Shown here: piece after piece, positions 48,703 through 58,219 of the stretch
Numbering within the stretch: the stretch's first letter is position 1
Layout: each line of letters begins with the position of its first letter
Origin: Erysipelotrichaceae bacterium
GTDB lineage: Bacteria > Bacillota_I > Bacilli_A > Erysipelotrichales > Erysipelotrichaceae
NCBI GenBank assembly: GCA_017539025.1
Contig: JAFYHT010000034.1
Coordinates: forward strand, 16,102-80,101
Length of the DNA: 64,000 bases
Reading direction: 5' to 3'
Translations under genes and position numbers: made by a program
Notes under the pieces: generated by a model
Seen by the model: the letters and a program-made list of their open reading frames with translations, nothing else
Databases searched by the model: none
What the model was told of the DNA's origin: nothing

Positions 48703-49449
48703 TCATCTCGCTTTCTCTTTGAAAGAAGTCACGATCTTCTGTTTCAATTTCTTCAGATCCATGCCTTTCTGTGTATACGTCGGCTTGACCGAAGTTTTCC
48801 TGTCAGAAGAAAGCTTACTGTGAATATAGTAAGTATCCATATTCACTTGATCAGCACCGGCAATATCATCATAAAGATCATTACCGATCATCAGACAGTT
48901 TTTCGGATCAAGATCATGTTTCTTCAATAATACCTCAAAGAAACAATGATCGGGCTTTTTATATCCATACATCGAAGAAATGAAGATCTCATCAAACAGA
49001 TCACAGATCCCCAGATCTTTCATTTCTCTTATCGTAAAGATTTCCTGGGCATTACTTAAAAGGAATACTTTCTTTCCGCTTTGATGAAGACATTCCAAGA
49101 GCTCCTTTACTCCGACATAAAGACGGATATGACTTGTGCTGTTCTTACGGAAATGATAAGCAATGTCTTCAATCATCTCATCGGTTCCATCAACACCTTT
49201 ATCTTGTAATAAAGAAACGAAAACATCTCTCAATTCGATCTCAATGTGATGACCTTCCTGATACATCTTTTCTTCCAGTTTTTTCACCTTATGGAAGTAG
49301 GCATCTCTTAATTCTTCCCATTCATACTTCGCACCATATCCTGAAAAAGAAATACTGTTCTTCTTCCAGAAAAGATCCTTTGATTCATCCGTATGGATAT
49401 CGATCAGCGTTCCATAGAGATCGAATATATATGCCTGATACTTTTTCAT
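48703..49449 (-). CDS. HAD-superfamily hydrolase (YjjG-like)
   Basis: A 248-residue HAD phosphatase with a C1-type helical cap. Motif I is FDLYGTLID (nucleophile and acid aspartates), motif II VFLLSNAQ, motif III the lysine of YGYKKPDHC, and motif IV MIGNDLYDDIAGA. It resembles pyrimidine 5'-nucleotidases such as YjjG, but substrates in this family are broad. The ATG at 49449 has no Shine-Dalgarno sequence; a TGATAAGAT extended -10 ends 7 bases upstream, suggesting a leaderless message. Confidence 0.85.
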   Translation of the reverse strand: MKKYQAYIFDLYGTLIDIHTDESKDLFWKKNSISFSGYGAKYEWEELRDAYFHKVKKLEEKMYQEGHHIEIELRDVFVSLLQDKGVDGTDEMIEDIAYHFRKNSTSHIRLYVGVKELLECLHQSGKKVFLLSNAQEIFTIREMKDLGICDLFDEIFISSMYGYKKPDHCFFEVLLKKHDLDPKNCLMIGNDLYDDIAGADQVNMDTYYIHSKLSSDRKTSVKPTYTQKGMDLKKLKQKIVTSFKEKAR

Positions 49450-49524
49450 CAATTACATCTTATCATCCGATTCATCATTATTCATATTTGCGATAAAATA
49501 GAATCAAGGAAGAAAGAAAATATC

Positions 49525-50889
49525 ATGGCAAATTATACGATCGAACGGATCGAATGCCCTTGTTGCGGCAAGACCTTCAGAATCAAAGTTTACGATATCA
49601 TTGACGGAAACAGAGAAGCCAGCCTGAAACAGAAGATCCTGAAAGGGACTTTCTTTGATCAGGTATGTCCGCATTGTCATCAGGATGTAGTGATGACTTA
49701 TGACATGACATACAAGGATCCTTCCACTTCAACATTCATCATCTTTGCGGATTCCGATGAATTCTATATCGATATCCTTGGCGAACTCAAAGAGATCGCT
49801 GAAGGACACGACGTGGATGACCTGATGATATACAACGCCGCAAAAAGTTCCAATTTCCGCATCGTCAGAAATATCAGAGAACTCGCAGAAAAAGCTCTGA
49901 TCTTTGACAACGGCTATGATGATCGCATCATCGAGATCCTCAAGAAGATCCATCTGGAACTTGCGAAAGCCAATGGAAAAAACATCGATGATATGATCTT
50001 CAATGTCGGCACTTTTGAAGACGGAAGCAGAGACATGATCTTCATGGTCGTCAAAGGCACAGAAATCACAGAAGAGTATCAGGTCATCACCCCAAGAGAA
50101 TATGAGATCGCCAAAGAAGAATTCTCTCACGCCCTATCGGAATACAAGAGCGATAATCTTCGCGTCAATCACAAATGGATCGATCAGTTCCTCGAATTCA
50201 AGGAAGAGAACTATCCCGATGATGACCCAGACATGGAATATTCCGACTTCAAAGATAAAGAAAGAGCTGACAGGATCTTCGATACCTGGAAAGAGATGAG
50301 CGATCGCTTTGGCGATGATGAAAGACTGATCGGATATACAAAAGAAAACTGGGACAGCTTCCTAAAAGATATCCTCAATTTCTGGTATGAAGAAGTCTCT
50401 GATGAGAAACCATACCTCATTGATGTCGATGAAGAACTCGGCTTTACAGATCTGGAAGAACTGATCGAAGAACTCAACGGATCGTCCTATTCTCTGGATG
50501 AACACGAATTCAGAATGAAGATCTCTGAAGACATCCTAAACAGTTTCGATCTGAGCGATGATCCCGTTGAACGTCACTACATGAAACATTCGATCGTGGA
50601 ATCACTGGATGAGATGGGAAGAAACAAGGAAGCGGAAAACTACCTGAAAAAATGGCAGAAGGAAGAAACAGGTAATTCTTTTGTCATCAGCGTGATGATC
50701 GATCATTATCTCGACTTCGGCAGAAAAGAAAAAGCCATAGAACTGGCTGAGAAGTATATGTATATGGAAACTGATGAGGATGACGGCGAAGCTTTCTATG
50801 ATTCACTGGAAAATCTCTACACAGAACTGGGAGACAGAAAGAAACTCCAGCTGGTCGAAAGACTCAGGGAGAAAAGCAGGCATCACTGA
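49525..50889 (+). CDS. CpXC-domain protein
   Basis: A 454-residue protein. The N-terminal about 130 residues hold two cysteine pairs, ECPCCGKTF at residues 10-18 and VCPHCHQDV near 47, making a probable zinc ribbon of the CpXC type. The remainder is acidic and alpha-helical; the C-terminal section (VERHYMKHSIVESLDEMGRNKEAENYLKK; HYLDFGRKEKAIELAEKYM) looks like TPR-type repeats. Function is unknown. The ATG at 49525 is preferred (AAGGAAGAAAG upstream); an in-frame 44-residue extension overlaps the HAD gene. The stop overlaps the convergent Cof-type HAD gene by 7 bp. Confidence 0.82.
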   Translation: MANYTIERIECPCCGKTFRIKVYDIIDGNREASLKQKILKGTFFDQVCPHCHQDVVMTYDMTYKDPSTSTFIIFADSDEFYIDILGELKEIAEGHDVDDLMIYNAAKSSNFRIVRNIRELAEKALIFDNGYDDRIIEILKKIHLELAKANGKNIDDMIFNVGTFEDGSRDMIFMVVKGTEITEEYQVITPREYEIAKEEFSHALSEYKSDNLRVNHKWIDQFLEFKEENYPDDDPDMEYSDFKDKERADRIFDTWKEMSDRFGDDERLIGYTKENWDSFLKDILNFWYEEVSDEKPYLIDVDEELGFTDLEELIEELNGSSYSLDEHEFRMKISEDILNSFDLSDDPVERHYMKHSIVESLDEMGRNKEAENYLKKWQKEETGNSFVISVMIDHYLDFGRKEKAIELAEKYMYMETDEDDGEAFYDSLENLYTELGDRKKLQLVERLREKSRHH

Positions 50890-51734
50890 TCTTCTAAGAT
50901 CCGATCAAGCAGTTTCGCAACCGCAAGTTCACGATTGGACAAGGCAGTGTAGTTCGCTGCCTTTTTCGTTTCCTCATCCGCATTGGCCATGGCATAGGAA
51001 TTCCTGAACCTTTTCAACATCGCAATATCATTGCCGCTGTCACCGATCACCAGTACCTCATCTTCATCGATCCCCTTCATCTGACAGTAATGACTGATCG
51101 CCAGACCCTTGTCTGCCTTTTCGGAAGTGATCTCGATATTGGACATGAAAGAATCGGCTGAGTAATTACATCTTTCCAATTCTTTCCGGCATTCCTGAAT
51201 GAGAAGATCCTTTTCTTCATCGCTGATATATAAAACTTCGATCTTGGCGATCTCACGTGAAAGGATCTCTTCAAGAGGAACATCATAGACCATCATACCT
51301 CTGCCAAAGATCAGCTGATAGAATCCATCTGCCATTTCTTTATCATAGGATTTCAGAAAATGTCTGTCCGATCTTTCTTTGAAAGATTTCTCATCATACA
51401 TCGTATAGGTGTAGTCAAAACCATGGAATTCTATAAGGATATCATTTTCCAGACAGTATTCTGCGATCTTTTTGACGATCTTTCGATCAAGCGATTCACT
51501 GAATATCACATCGCCATTTTCAAGACACAGCAGAGCCCCATTGACACAATTGATCACGACATCATCCACTTCATTAGTGATCTGATCGACTTCCCAACTG
51601 TTCCTGCCGGTGGCGATCATGAAAACACCGTCCTTACTTTGAAAACGGCGTATCGCATCGATCGTTTCTTTCTCAAATTCCGATCTCTCATTCACCAGTG
51701 TTCCATCGATATCGGAAACAAACAATCTGATCAT
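50883..51734 (-). CDS. Cof-type HAD-IIB hydrolase
   Basis: A 283-residue phosphatase of the Cof family. Motif I is LFVSDIDGTLVNE, motif II VFMIATGRN, and the C-terminal motif VLVIGDSGNDIAMLKRFRNSYAMANA is diagnostic. These enzymes remove phosphate from sugar phosphates, FMN or similar. The reading stays open another 170 codons upstream but that part is antisense to the peptidase and is not coding. The start at 51734 lacks a Shine-Dalgarno sequence; TGTTACGAT ends 6 bases before it. Confidence 0.88.
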   Translation of the reverse strand: MIRLFVSDIDGTLVNERSEFEKETIDAIRRFQSKDGVFMIATGRNSWEVDQITNEVDDVVINCVNGALLCLENGDVIFSESLDRKIVKKIAEYCLENDILIEFHGFDYTYTMYDEKSFKERSDRHFLKSYDKEMADGFYQLIFGRGMMVYDVPLEEILSREIAKIEVLYISDEEKDLLIQECRKELERCNYSADSFMSNIEITSEKADKGLAISHYCQMKGIDEDEVLVIGDSGNDIAMLKRFRNSYAMANADEETKKAANYTALSNRELAVAKLLDRILEDQ

Positions 51735-51774
51735 GTCATCATCGTAACATGTTTTTCTCTCTTTCCCTATCCGG

Positions 51775-51783
51775 TGATATAAT
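51775..51783 (+). promoter_or_regulatory. Extended -10 promoter of M16C peptidase gene
   Basis: TGATATAAT is a consensus extended -10 element (TGn plus TATAAT at 51778-51783). It predicts a start near 51790 and a leader of about 17 bases containing TTTGGAG before the ATG at 51807. Confidence 0.6.
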
Positions 51784-51806
51784 TTTGATGTTTGGAGAAA
51801 AGTATT

Positions 51807-54704
51807 ATGGAAATCAATGAAACGATCCACGGTTTTACCGTAAACAATGTCCGTCATCTCGATGAGATCGATGCGGACATCTATGAAATGGTCCATGACC
51901 AGACACAAGCGAAAGCCATCTGGCTGAAAAGAGACGATGAAAACAAGACCTTCTCTATCGGCTTCAAGACGACTCCTGTCGATGACACCGGTGTCTTCCA
52001 CATCCTGGAACACTCCGTCCTCAACGGTTCGAGAAAGTATCCGGTCAGGGAACCTTTTGTCGATCTGCTGAAAGGATCCTTGCAGACATTCTTGAATGCG
52101 ATGACCTATCCCGACAAGACAGTCTATCCGGTATCTTCCAGGAACGACAAAGACTTCGTCAATCTGATGAGAGTCTACATGGATGCAGTCTTCCACCCAT
52201 GTGTCTTGAATAATCCGAATATCTTCTATCAGGAAGGCTGGCACTATGAACTAAGTGATGTCAATGAAGATCCGATCTACAAGGGCGTCGTCTTCAATGA
52301 GATGAAAGGTGCCTTCTCTTCACCGGACGGTGTCAAAGGCAGACTGATGATGCACAACCTCTTCCCGGATACCTGTTATGGAAACGAATCCGGCGGCGAT
52401 CCTGATTTCATCACCGATCTGACTTATGAACAGTTCTGTGCAACTCACAGGAAACACTACAATCCTTCCAATTCCTACATCTTCCTGGATGGTGATATGG
52501 ATATCGATCAGATCTTAGGCATCATCAATGATGAATACCTGTGTGAATACAACGCTGACGGTGACAAGATCGTCATCGAAAAACAATCACCGGTCATCAA
52601 CGAAGTCATGAAAGAATATGAGATCTCACCGGAAGAAGATCCGAAAGGCAAGAGCCAGATCTCATTCGGTTATGTCATCGGTGACTTTGATGAATACGAA
52701 AAGACGATCGCCTTCTCTCTGATCTCTTCCGTACTGTGTTCCAGCAATGAATCTCCTTTGAAGAAAGCGATCCTTTCCAAAGGACTGGGTGAAGATGTTT
52801 CCTTCGACGTTCAGGATGGCATCTATCAGCCATACGTCGGCATCGATGTCTACAACTGTGATGTCGAAAACAAAGACGTCATCAAGGAAACGATCGAAGA
52901 AGTACTGAAAAAAGCAGTCGAAGAAGGACTTGACAGAGAAGAACTCAAGGCCGCATTGAACCAGAGAGAATTCAAGGCCAAGGAAAGAGATTTCTATGGC
53001 GCACCAAAAGGACTGATCTATGCGTTATCTGCGCTGGATTCTTGGCTCTATGGCGGTGATCCGGCCAACAGCATCTGTTATAACGACATCTTCGTCAACC
53101 TAAGAGAAAAACTGGAAACGAGCTACTATGAAGATCTGATCAGGGATCTGATCTTACATTCAAAGCACAAGGCGGCTGTCTATCTCAAGCCTTCCAATAC
53201 TCTGGGAAAAGAAAAACTGGAAAACGAAAAAGCAAAACTTGCCAAGATCGCTTCCACATGGACAGACGAAGAAAGAAAAGCCCTGGTCGAAATGAACCAG
53301 AAGCTTCAGGAATGGCAGTCTCAGGAAGATACACCGGAACTCAAAGCAACTCTTCCGGCTTTACATCTGGAAGATCTGAAGAAGACACCGACAGAAAATC
53401 CATATGAGCTCAACAAGAGCGATGACACGACGATCATCTATCACCCGCTTCAGACCAACGGCATCAGCTATTCTTCACTGATCATCGATGCGGATGATCT
53501 GAGTGAAGAAGAACTGACGATCGCCGGCCAGCTGATGACGCTCTTAGGAAATCTCAAGACCGAGAAATATGACGTCCTGACTCTGAGCAGGGAAATGCGT
53601 TCGATCCTGGGTGATTTCTCTTCATCATTGACTGGATGCAGGACATATCACGAACAGTTCAGAAAGTTCGTGCAGATCTCCTTCTCATCGCTTTACCGCA
53701 ATGACAAGGAAGCCATCGAACTGATCAAAGAGATCCTCTATCACACGGATTACTCCGATACAAACGCGATCAGAAACATCCTGAAACAGAACCTCTTCGG
53801 TATGGAACAGGCATACATCAATGCCGGCCATTCTCTGGCAATACAGAGGGCTGCTTCCTATACTTCATCGGTTTCGGCAGCCGGCGAATATGCGAAAGGC
53901 TATGAAGCATACGTCTATCTGAAGAAGCTTGATGACAACTTTGATAATGATGCATCCGATTTCGCAAAGAAATTAGAAGCCATCGCAAAGAAACTCTTCA
54001 TCAAGGAAAGATACACGATCTCCGTTTCCGGAGAAAATCATCAGGCCAATGTCGAAGAACTGCTGAAAGATGCGCCACATGGTACAGTCGGTGAAAGAAG
54101 CGATATCAAGCCGTTAGGCTCAAGGAATGAAGGAATTGCCGTACCGGCAAACATCTCCTACGCCGCAAAGAGCTCAATGCTGGATGACAACAAGGATCAG
54201 ATCGGTACGATGTTTGTCTTATCGAATATCCTGACCTATGACTACCTCTGGAACAACATCCGTGTCAAAGGCGGAGCCTATGGATGCGGCTTCCGTTCCG
54301 GCATCGCAAGATCTGCAGGCTTCTATTCCTACAGAGATCCAAATCCGGCAAATTCCTTGAATATCTACAAGGAAACAGTCGACTATCTCAAAGACTTTGT
54401 AAGCAGGACATCATCGATCGAAAACTACATCGTCGGTACAACAGGAGAATTCGATCCTCTGCTATCTGCCAAAGCATCGATCATCACTTCCGATATGGAA
54501 TACATGATGGAATACAGCTATGAAGACAAGTGTAAGATCCTCGAACAGATCCTGAACACGAAACTCTCTGACATCGAAGAAGCCATCAAGGTCTTCGAAT
54601 ATGTCAATGAAGATGACAATGTCTGTGTCATCGGCAACAAAGCCGCTCTGGAAAAATGTAAAGACGACCTCAAAGTCATCTTCGATTTCGGAAGCAGACA
54701 GTAG
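51807..54704 (+). CDS. M16C-family zinc peptidase (presequence protease-like)
   Basis: A 965-residue single-chain insulinase-type metalloprotease. The inverted zinc motif HxxEH is H65-I-L-E68-H69, with the third ligand E165 in VVFNEMKGAF. The C-terminal half carries the R/Y motif region (NNIRVKGGAYGCGFRSG) that closes the chamber. Length and order match bacterial relatives of mitochondrial PreP/Cym1, which degrade peptides in a closed clamshell. There is no signal peptide, so the role should be turnover of cytoplasmic peptides. The ATG at 51807 follows TTGGAGA. Confidence 0.93.
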   Translation: MEINETIHGFTVNNVRHLDEIDADIYEMVHDQTQAKAIWLKRDDENKTFSIGFKTTPVDDTGVFHILEHSVLNGSRKYPVREPFVDLLKGSLQTFLNAMTYPDKTVYPVSSRNDKDFVNLMRVYMDAVFHPCVLNNPNIFYQEGWHYELSDVNEDPIYKGVVFNEMKGAFSSPDGVKGRLMMHNLFPDTCYGNESGGDPDFITDLTYEQFCATHRKHYNPSNSYIFLDGDMDIDQILGIINDEYLCEYNADGDKIVIEKQSPVINEVMKEYEISPEEDPKGKSQISFGYVIGDFDEYEKTIAFSLISSVLCSSNESPLKKAILSKGLGEDVSFDVQDGIYQPYVGIDVYNCDVENKDVIKETIEEVLKKAVEEGLDREELKAALNQREFKAKERDFYGAPKGLIYALSALDSWLYGGDPANSICYNDIFVNLREKLETSYYEDLIRDLILHSKHKAAVYLKPSNTLGKEKLENEKAKLAKIASTWTDEERKALVEMNQKLQEWQSQEDTPELKATLPALHLEDLKKTPTENPYELNKSDDTTIIYHPLQTNGISYSSLIIDADDLSEEELTIAGQLMTLLGNLKTEKYDVLTLSREMRSILGDFSSSLTGCRTYHEQFRKFVQISFSSLYRNDKEAIELIKEILYHTDYSDTNAIRNILKQNLFGMEQAYINAGHSLAIQRAASYTSSVSAAGEYAKGYEAYVYLKKLDDNFDNDASDFAKKLEAIAKKLFIKERYTISVSGENHQANVEELLKDAPHGTVGERSDIKPLGSRNEGIAVPANISYAAKSSMLDDNKDQIGTMFVLSNILTYDYLWNNIRVKGGAYGCGFRSGIARSAGFYSYRDPNPANSLNIYKETVDYLKDFVSRTSSIENYIVGTTGEFDPLLSAKASIITSDMEYMMEYSYEDKCKILEQILNTKLSDIEEAIKVFEYVNEDDNVCVIGNKAALEKCKDDLKVIFDFGSRQ

Positions 54705-54730
54705 CAATACAGTTAACAAGCTGACATGTA

Positions 54731-54778
54731 AAAAGCAGACTCAGGAAGTCAGTACTGACTTGTCCGAAGTCTGCTTTT
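54731..54778. terminator. Bidirectional terminator with inner palindrome
   Basis: The outer stem is 11 bp (AAAAGCAGACT 54731-54741 with AGTCTGCTTTT 54768-54778). Its loop contains a perfect 16-bp palindrome AAGTCAGTACTGACTT (54746-54761) that can extend the hairpin. T runs follow on both sides. It separates the convergent peptidase and lipoprotein genes. Confidence 0.85.
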
Positions 54779-54802
54779 CGTTTACCATTTTTCAGAAAGT
54801 GA

Positions 54803-55984
54803 TCATTCCATCGGCAGGATAGAATAGCTTGGTGAGCTGAATCTCATAGCGATGATCTTTGCATCGCGGAGATCTTCATAGTCGAAATCCGCATCAATAT
54901 CGAAACCTTCCGGAAGCTCTACGTCCGCTTCATATTCCATGCCGTCTTTTTCAAAGCTCATTCCATTGGAATCACCAAAGAACCATCCGTTGTTTTCAAA
55001 ACCTTCATCTGCCAGTTCTCCGGCAGTTTTTCCAACGTAAGCATCAAGCGCTTCTTTTGAAAGGACCGCTTCCGTAAAATCGATGCAGTCTGTGAATGAC
55101 TGACGTCTGATGATCTCAAATGCTTTCTCTGCATAATCATCTGCGAAGAAGTCCAGTGCTTCATATTCTTCATAATCTTCTTGTGACAGTTTTGCAACCA
55201 TCTGGTATTGGTGTCCGTCTTTTTCCGTGATCACGATCAGCTGATCGCCGCTCACCATGTGATTGAGCTCTTCTTCGCTGTCCAGTGTTTCTAAGACCTC
55301 TTCCACATTTGCGTATGGGCTTTCAACATGACGATAGAACTGGGACATATCGATGATCGTATGTTCCGGGATCTCCACCGTGACATCATAATCAAATTCA
55401 TAATTGAATTGTGTATCGTTGTCACCGGACTTCATATGCACTTCAATACTTCTGACTTTGCCGTCTTTCTTGATTCCGGTCGTCGTTATTTCACCCGTAC
55501 CTTCACCGGATTCACCGCTGACAGATGTGACAAGTTCTGAACTGCCGTCTTTCTTATCGGTACGTACTGCAGAATATTTCAATGCTGAGTCGCCGTCTTC
55601 CGCCTGATAATAGCCTGTTACGAACATACTGAGACTCATCTCGATCATATTTGCGTACATATCGTACATGAAATCTTCTTGTGTCGGCTCTCCTCCTTCA
55701 AACATCGTATAGTTCTTTCCGTTTTCCTTGAACATGTAGAAATTCATATCCGAAGCGATATCATCAACATGGATCTTATCGCCATCCCTGGTGTAGACAG
55801 AAGTCTCTTCCCCATTCATTGAAGTTTTCATCATGACTATATCCGACTCAGCCAGACCCTCATAGAATTCATTCACAAGTGCTGCAGCATCTTTCTGATT
55901 GTCCGCCTTTGTGACCGTATCCTTGTTTCCACATCCCGCCAGCAGCAAAAGGCAAAGCGCGATGATCATCCATTTCTTTTTCAT
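54803..55984 (-). CDS. Lipoprotein of unknown function
   Basis: A 393-residue surface lipoprotein: signal MKKKWMIIALCLLLLAGCG with lipobox LAGC (cysteine near residue 18). The mature chain is acidic and beta-rich, with a region (ALVNEFYEGLAESDIVMMKTSMNGEET; EGTGEITTTGIKKDGKVRSIEVHMK) resembling the large LolA/LppX-like group of Bacillota lipoproteins, and a duplicated-looking C-terminal part. No catalytic motif was recognised. GGAGGAGATT precedes the ATG at 55984. Monocistronic. Confidence 0.75.
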   Translation of the reverse strand: MKKKWMIIALCLLLLAGCGNKDTVTKADNQKDAAALVNEFYEGLAESDIVMMKTSMNGEETSVYTRDGDKIHVDDIASDMNFYMFKENGKNYTMFEGGEPTQEDFMYDMYANMIEMSLSMFVTGYYQAEDGDSALKYSAVRTDKKDGSSELVTSVSGESGEGTGEITTTGIKKDGKVRSIEVHMKSGDNDTQFNYEFDYDVTVEIPEHTIIDMSQFYRHVESPYANVEEVLETLDSEEELNHMVSGDQLIVITEKDGHQYQMVAKLSQEDYEEYEALDFFADDYAEKAFEIIRRQSFTDCIDFTEAVLSKEALDAYVGKTAGELADEGFENNGWFFGDSNGMSFEKDGMEYEADVELPEGFDIDADFDYEDLRDAKIIAMRFSSPSYSILPME

Positions 55985-56102
55985 AATCTCCTCCACACGA
56001 GTCTTTATCTTCCTGACTCTTCCTGTTTATTTTATACGAATTGTATGCGGATAATTTTCGAAAACAGACAGACTTTACAGGAAGCACGATAAAGACCAAT
56101 TA

Positions 56103-56130
56103 TCCGAATGTGCCGAAAGACACATTCGGA
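56103..56130. promoter_or_regulatory. Inverted repeat upstream of membrane protein gene
   Basis: A 10-bp perfect inverted repeat (TCCGAATGTG / CACATTCGGA, 8-base loop) lies just upstream of TATACT-like -10 sequences that precede the gene at 56185. Lacking a T run, it is more likely an operator than a terminator. Confidence 0.4.
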
Positions 56131-56184
56131 AATATTATACTGTTGTTAAGTATACTGTCTGTAAGACAGATAAGGAGGTCAATC

Positions 56185-56697
56185 ATGCCCTGGTTCATAA
56201 CAGTCTATCTGATCGGCGCTGTTGCCGCTGTGGTCCTTTCTGCAACGGGCCATTCAAAGAAGAACGAAACATTCATAATGGCCGGAGTGATCATCGGTTT
56301 CATCTGTGGTCTGGTCCTCGGTTTTGGAGCTTTCGGCAGTAAAACAGGTACAGGCGCTTATGCGTATTACGTCAATGGCGTGAGAGTGGCTTCCGGCATC
56401 ATGGTATTTTTTGAAGCTTTTGCGATCGCAATCATCTTCGGAGCCTTCCCGAATCTGTTGGGCTTGCTGATCGCAAACATGCCCGGATATTTCGCAAAAA
56501 CCGGATCCGGCAAAGCTTCCAAAGGAATGAAACTCATTTGCATCTTCCTGATAGTCGAAGGCATCCTGGGCATGATCACGGCATTGATCATGGCGATCGT
56601 CAGAAAGAGCTTCTCTGCTGCGATCACCGGCGTCATTTCTTCCGGTGCTTTTCTGGCGATCGGACTTCTGTTAAAGAAAAAATACGACATCAGATAA
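56185..56697 (+). CDS. Small integral membrane protein of unknown function
   Basis: A 170-residue hydrophobic protein with about five membrane segments: FITVYLIGAVAAVVLSATG, the stretch around IIGFICGLVLGFG, a central IMVFFEAFAIAIIFGAF, then two more. A short polar loop (AYAYYVNGVRVASG) lies between the second and third. No family was recognised. The ATG at 56185 follows AAGGAGG by 7 bases; the longer in-frame reading from 56041 is non-coding leader. Confidence 0.7.
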   Translation: MPWFITVYLIGAVAAVVLSATGHSKKNETFIMAGVIIGFICGLVLGFGAFGSKTGTGAYAYYVNGVRVASGIMVFFEAFAIAIIFGAFPNLLGLLIANMPGYFAKTGSGKASKGMKLICIFLIVEGILGMITALIMAIVRKSFSAAITGVISSGAFLAIGLLLKKKYDIR

Positions 56698-56847
56698 CCA
56701 ACTGACAAGCGTGCTTTTTCATATGAAATTTACACAAAAAGTTCTGCATATAATATAATAAATACAGATAAACGATGTAAACATAACGAAGATCATTCAA
56801 TATGCATATAACAGAGTTTTATCTTAAGAAATCAAGGAGGATTGAAA

Positions 56848-57411
56848 ATGGGATTATTTGATGCTTTCAAGAAAAAGACTGATGAAGTCAAGACTGAAGT
56901 AGTCGAGGCTAAGAAAGACGTTGAAACACTGGCAAAAGAAGTTATGGAAGGCCTTTGGGGTGCAAATGATGATGAAATCAAAGAAAAACTCAAAGCTGCT
57001 GGCTATGACAACTTCTTACATGTAAAATCAGCTGTCAACGGCATGATCAAGGCTGCTGAAGATGCAAAGAAAGCTGCTGAGCAGGCTGCAAAAGAAGCTG
57101 CTGAAAAGCTGGAAGCAGAAAGACTCGCTAAGAGAGCTGCCAAGATCGAAGAACTCGCTAAGGAAGTTATCCAGGGCAAGTGGGGCAACGGTCAGGAAAG
57201 AAAAGACAAGCTCACTGAAGCAGGTTATGACTACCATGAAGTTCAGACAAAGGTCAACGAACTGCTGAACGCCAACAAGAGCCTTGAAGAAGTAGCCAAG
57301 GAAGTCATCCGCGGTAAATGGGGCAACGGTCAGGAAAGAAAAGACAGACTGACAGCTGCCGGCTACGATTACCACGAAGTACAGGCTCTGGTAAACAAGC
57401 TCTTAGGTTAA
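56848..57411 (+). CDS. Cytoplasmic protein with three Cpl-7 (CW_7) repeats
   Basis: A 187-residue protein with three about 42-residue Cpl-7 repeats: the first degenerate (LAKEVMEGLWGANDDEIKEK and AGYDNF), the second and third nearly identical to each other (IxGKWGNGQERKD, then L, AGYDYHEVQ). A strongly charged alanine-rich helix (about residues 70-105) separates repeat 1 from 2. Cpl-7 repeats bind cell-wall muropeptides in phage lysins, but here there is no catalytic domain, signal peptide or anchor. The ATG at 56848 follows AAGGAGG. A promoter-like TTACAC/TATAAT pair lies about 90 bases upstream. Confidence 0.8.
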   Translation: MGLFDAFKKKTDEVKTEVVEAKKDVETLAKEVMEGLWGANDDEIKEKLKAAGYDNFLHVKSAVNGMIKAAEDAKKAAEQAAKEAAEKLEAERLAKRAAKIEELAKEVIQGKWGNGQERKDKLTEAGYDYHEVQTKVNELLNANKSLEEVAKEVIRGKWGNGQERKDRLTAAGYDYHEVQALVNKLLG

Positions 57412-57422
57412 TCGTCCTAACG

Positions 57423-57458
57423 AAAAAGAAGTATCCCAATTGCGAGATACTTCTTTTT
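57423..57458. terminator. Bidirectional terminator after Cpl-7 repeat gene
   Basis: A 13-bp perfect stem (AAAAAGAAGTATC / GATACTTCTTTTT) with a 10-base loop and a TTTTTTT tail on plus. It also fits the minus-strand AIM24 gene ending at 57480. Confidence 0.9.
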
Positions 57459-57479
57459 TTATTGTCTTCTGTGGCTTGT

Positions 57480-58199
57480 TTAATCGGATGAAGAATGGAC
57501 ACTGACTGAAGAAGATGATGAAGAAGCTGTCGGCATATATGGGATCAGCTTCTGTGCCATATCCTGTGCTGTCAGAGTCTGCAGCCAGACCTTGCCCGGA
57601 CCTGTCAGAGTCGTTAAGAAGAGACCCTGTCCACCGAAGAAGATGTTCTTGAAACCGGAAACGGATTCAACATCATAAGTGACTGTTGATTCAAACAATG
57701 CGACATGTCCTGTTTCGACCTTGATCTGCTGGCCTTCTTCCAGATCGACTTCTACAACTGAACCATCGATCTCCGCAAGCAATAAACCATTGCCTGTGAA
57801 TTTCTGTAAGACAAAACCTTCACCGCCTAAAAGACCTGCCCAGAAGTTCTTGTTGACACTGGCATCGATATTGACGCTCTCTTGCGCAACAAGGAACGCT
57901 GATTTCTGAGCGAAGTATTCGTGATCCTCATCCACTGTGAATTCCTTGATGGAACCCGGGAAGGATGCAGAGAATGTGATCGCTGATTCATCTTCTGTAG
58001 CCGTGTGTCTGACAAACATCAGGCTGGCACCGGAAAACATTCTGCCGATGGATTTCAATAATCCGCCTTCCGCATTGGTAGACATCTCAACGCTCGCATC
58101 TGACCAAGCCATCGCACCGGATTGGGTGATGACGGTCTCGCCTGCATCAAGGATGACGTTGACGGCCGGGAAGCTGCCGCCGATGATCTGATATTTCAT
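57480..58199 (-). CDS. AIM24-family protein
   Basis: A 239-residue protein of the AIM24 (TIGR00266) family, a triple-stranded beta-helix fold related to the tryptophan RNA-binding attenuator fold. Typical segments are VILDAGETVITQSGAMAWSD, LFVRHTA-like MFVRHTATEDES, the paired GEGFVLQKFTGNGLLLAE, and FGGQGLFLTTLTGPGKVWLQTL. The last 20 residues are a serine-rich tail. Function is not defined in bacteria. It follows mnmG by 20 bases in the same direction. Confidence 0.92.
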   Translation of the reverse strand: MKYQIIGGSFPAVNVILDAGETVITQSGAMAWSDASVEMSTNAEGGLLKSIGRMFSGASLMFVRHTATEDESAITFSASFPGSIKEFTVDEDHEYFAQKSAFLVAQESVNIDASVNKNFWAGLLGGEGFVLQKFTGNGLLLAEIDGSVVEVDLEEGQQIKVETGHVALFESTVTYDVESVSGFKNIFFGGQGLFLTTLTGPGKVWLQTLTAQDMAQKLIPYMPTASSSSSSVSVHSSSD

Positions 58200-58219
58200 A
58201 AACTTTTTCCTCCTGTTTT

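Noticed and set aside
49393..49524. 44-residue N-terminal extension of the CpXC protein
   Set aside because: It overlaps the start of the divergent HAD gene and lacks a ribosome site; homology starts at MANYTIERIECPCC.
51735..52244. 170-codon open extension upstream of the Cof-type HAD gene
   Set aside because: It is wholly antisense to the well-conserved M16C peptidase gene, and HAD homology begins at MIRLFVSDIDGT.
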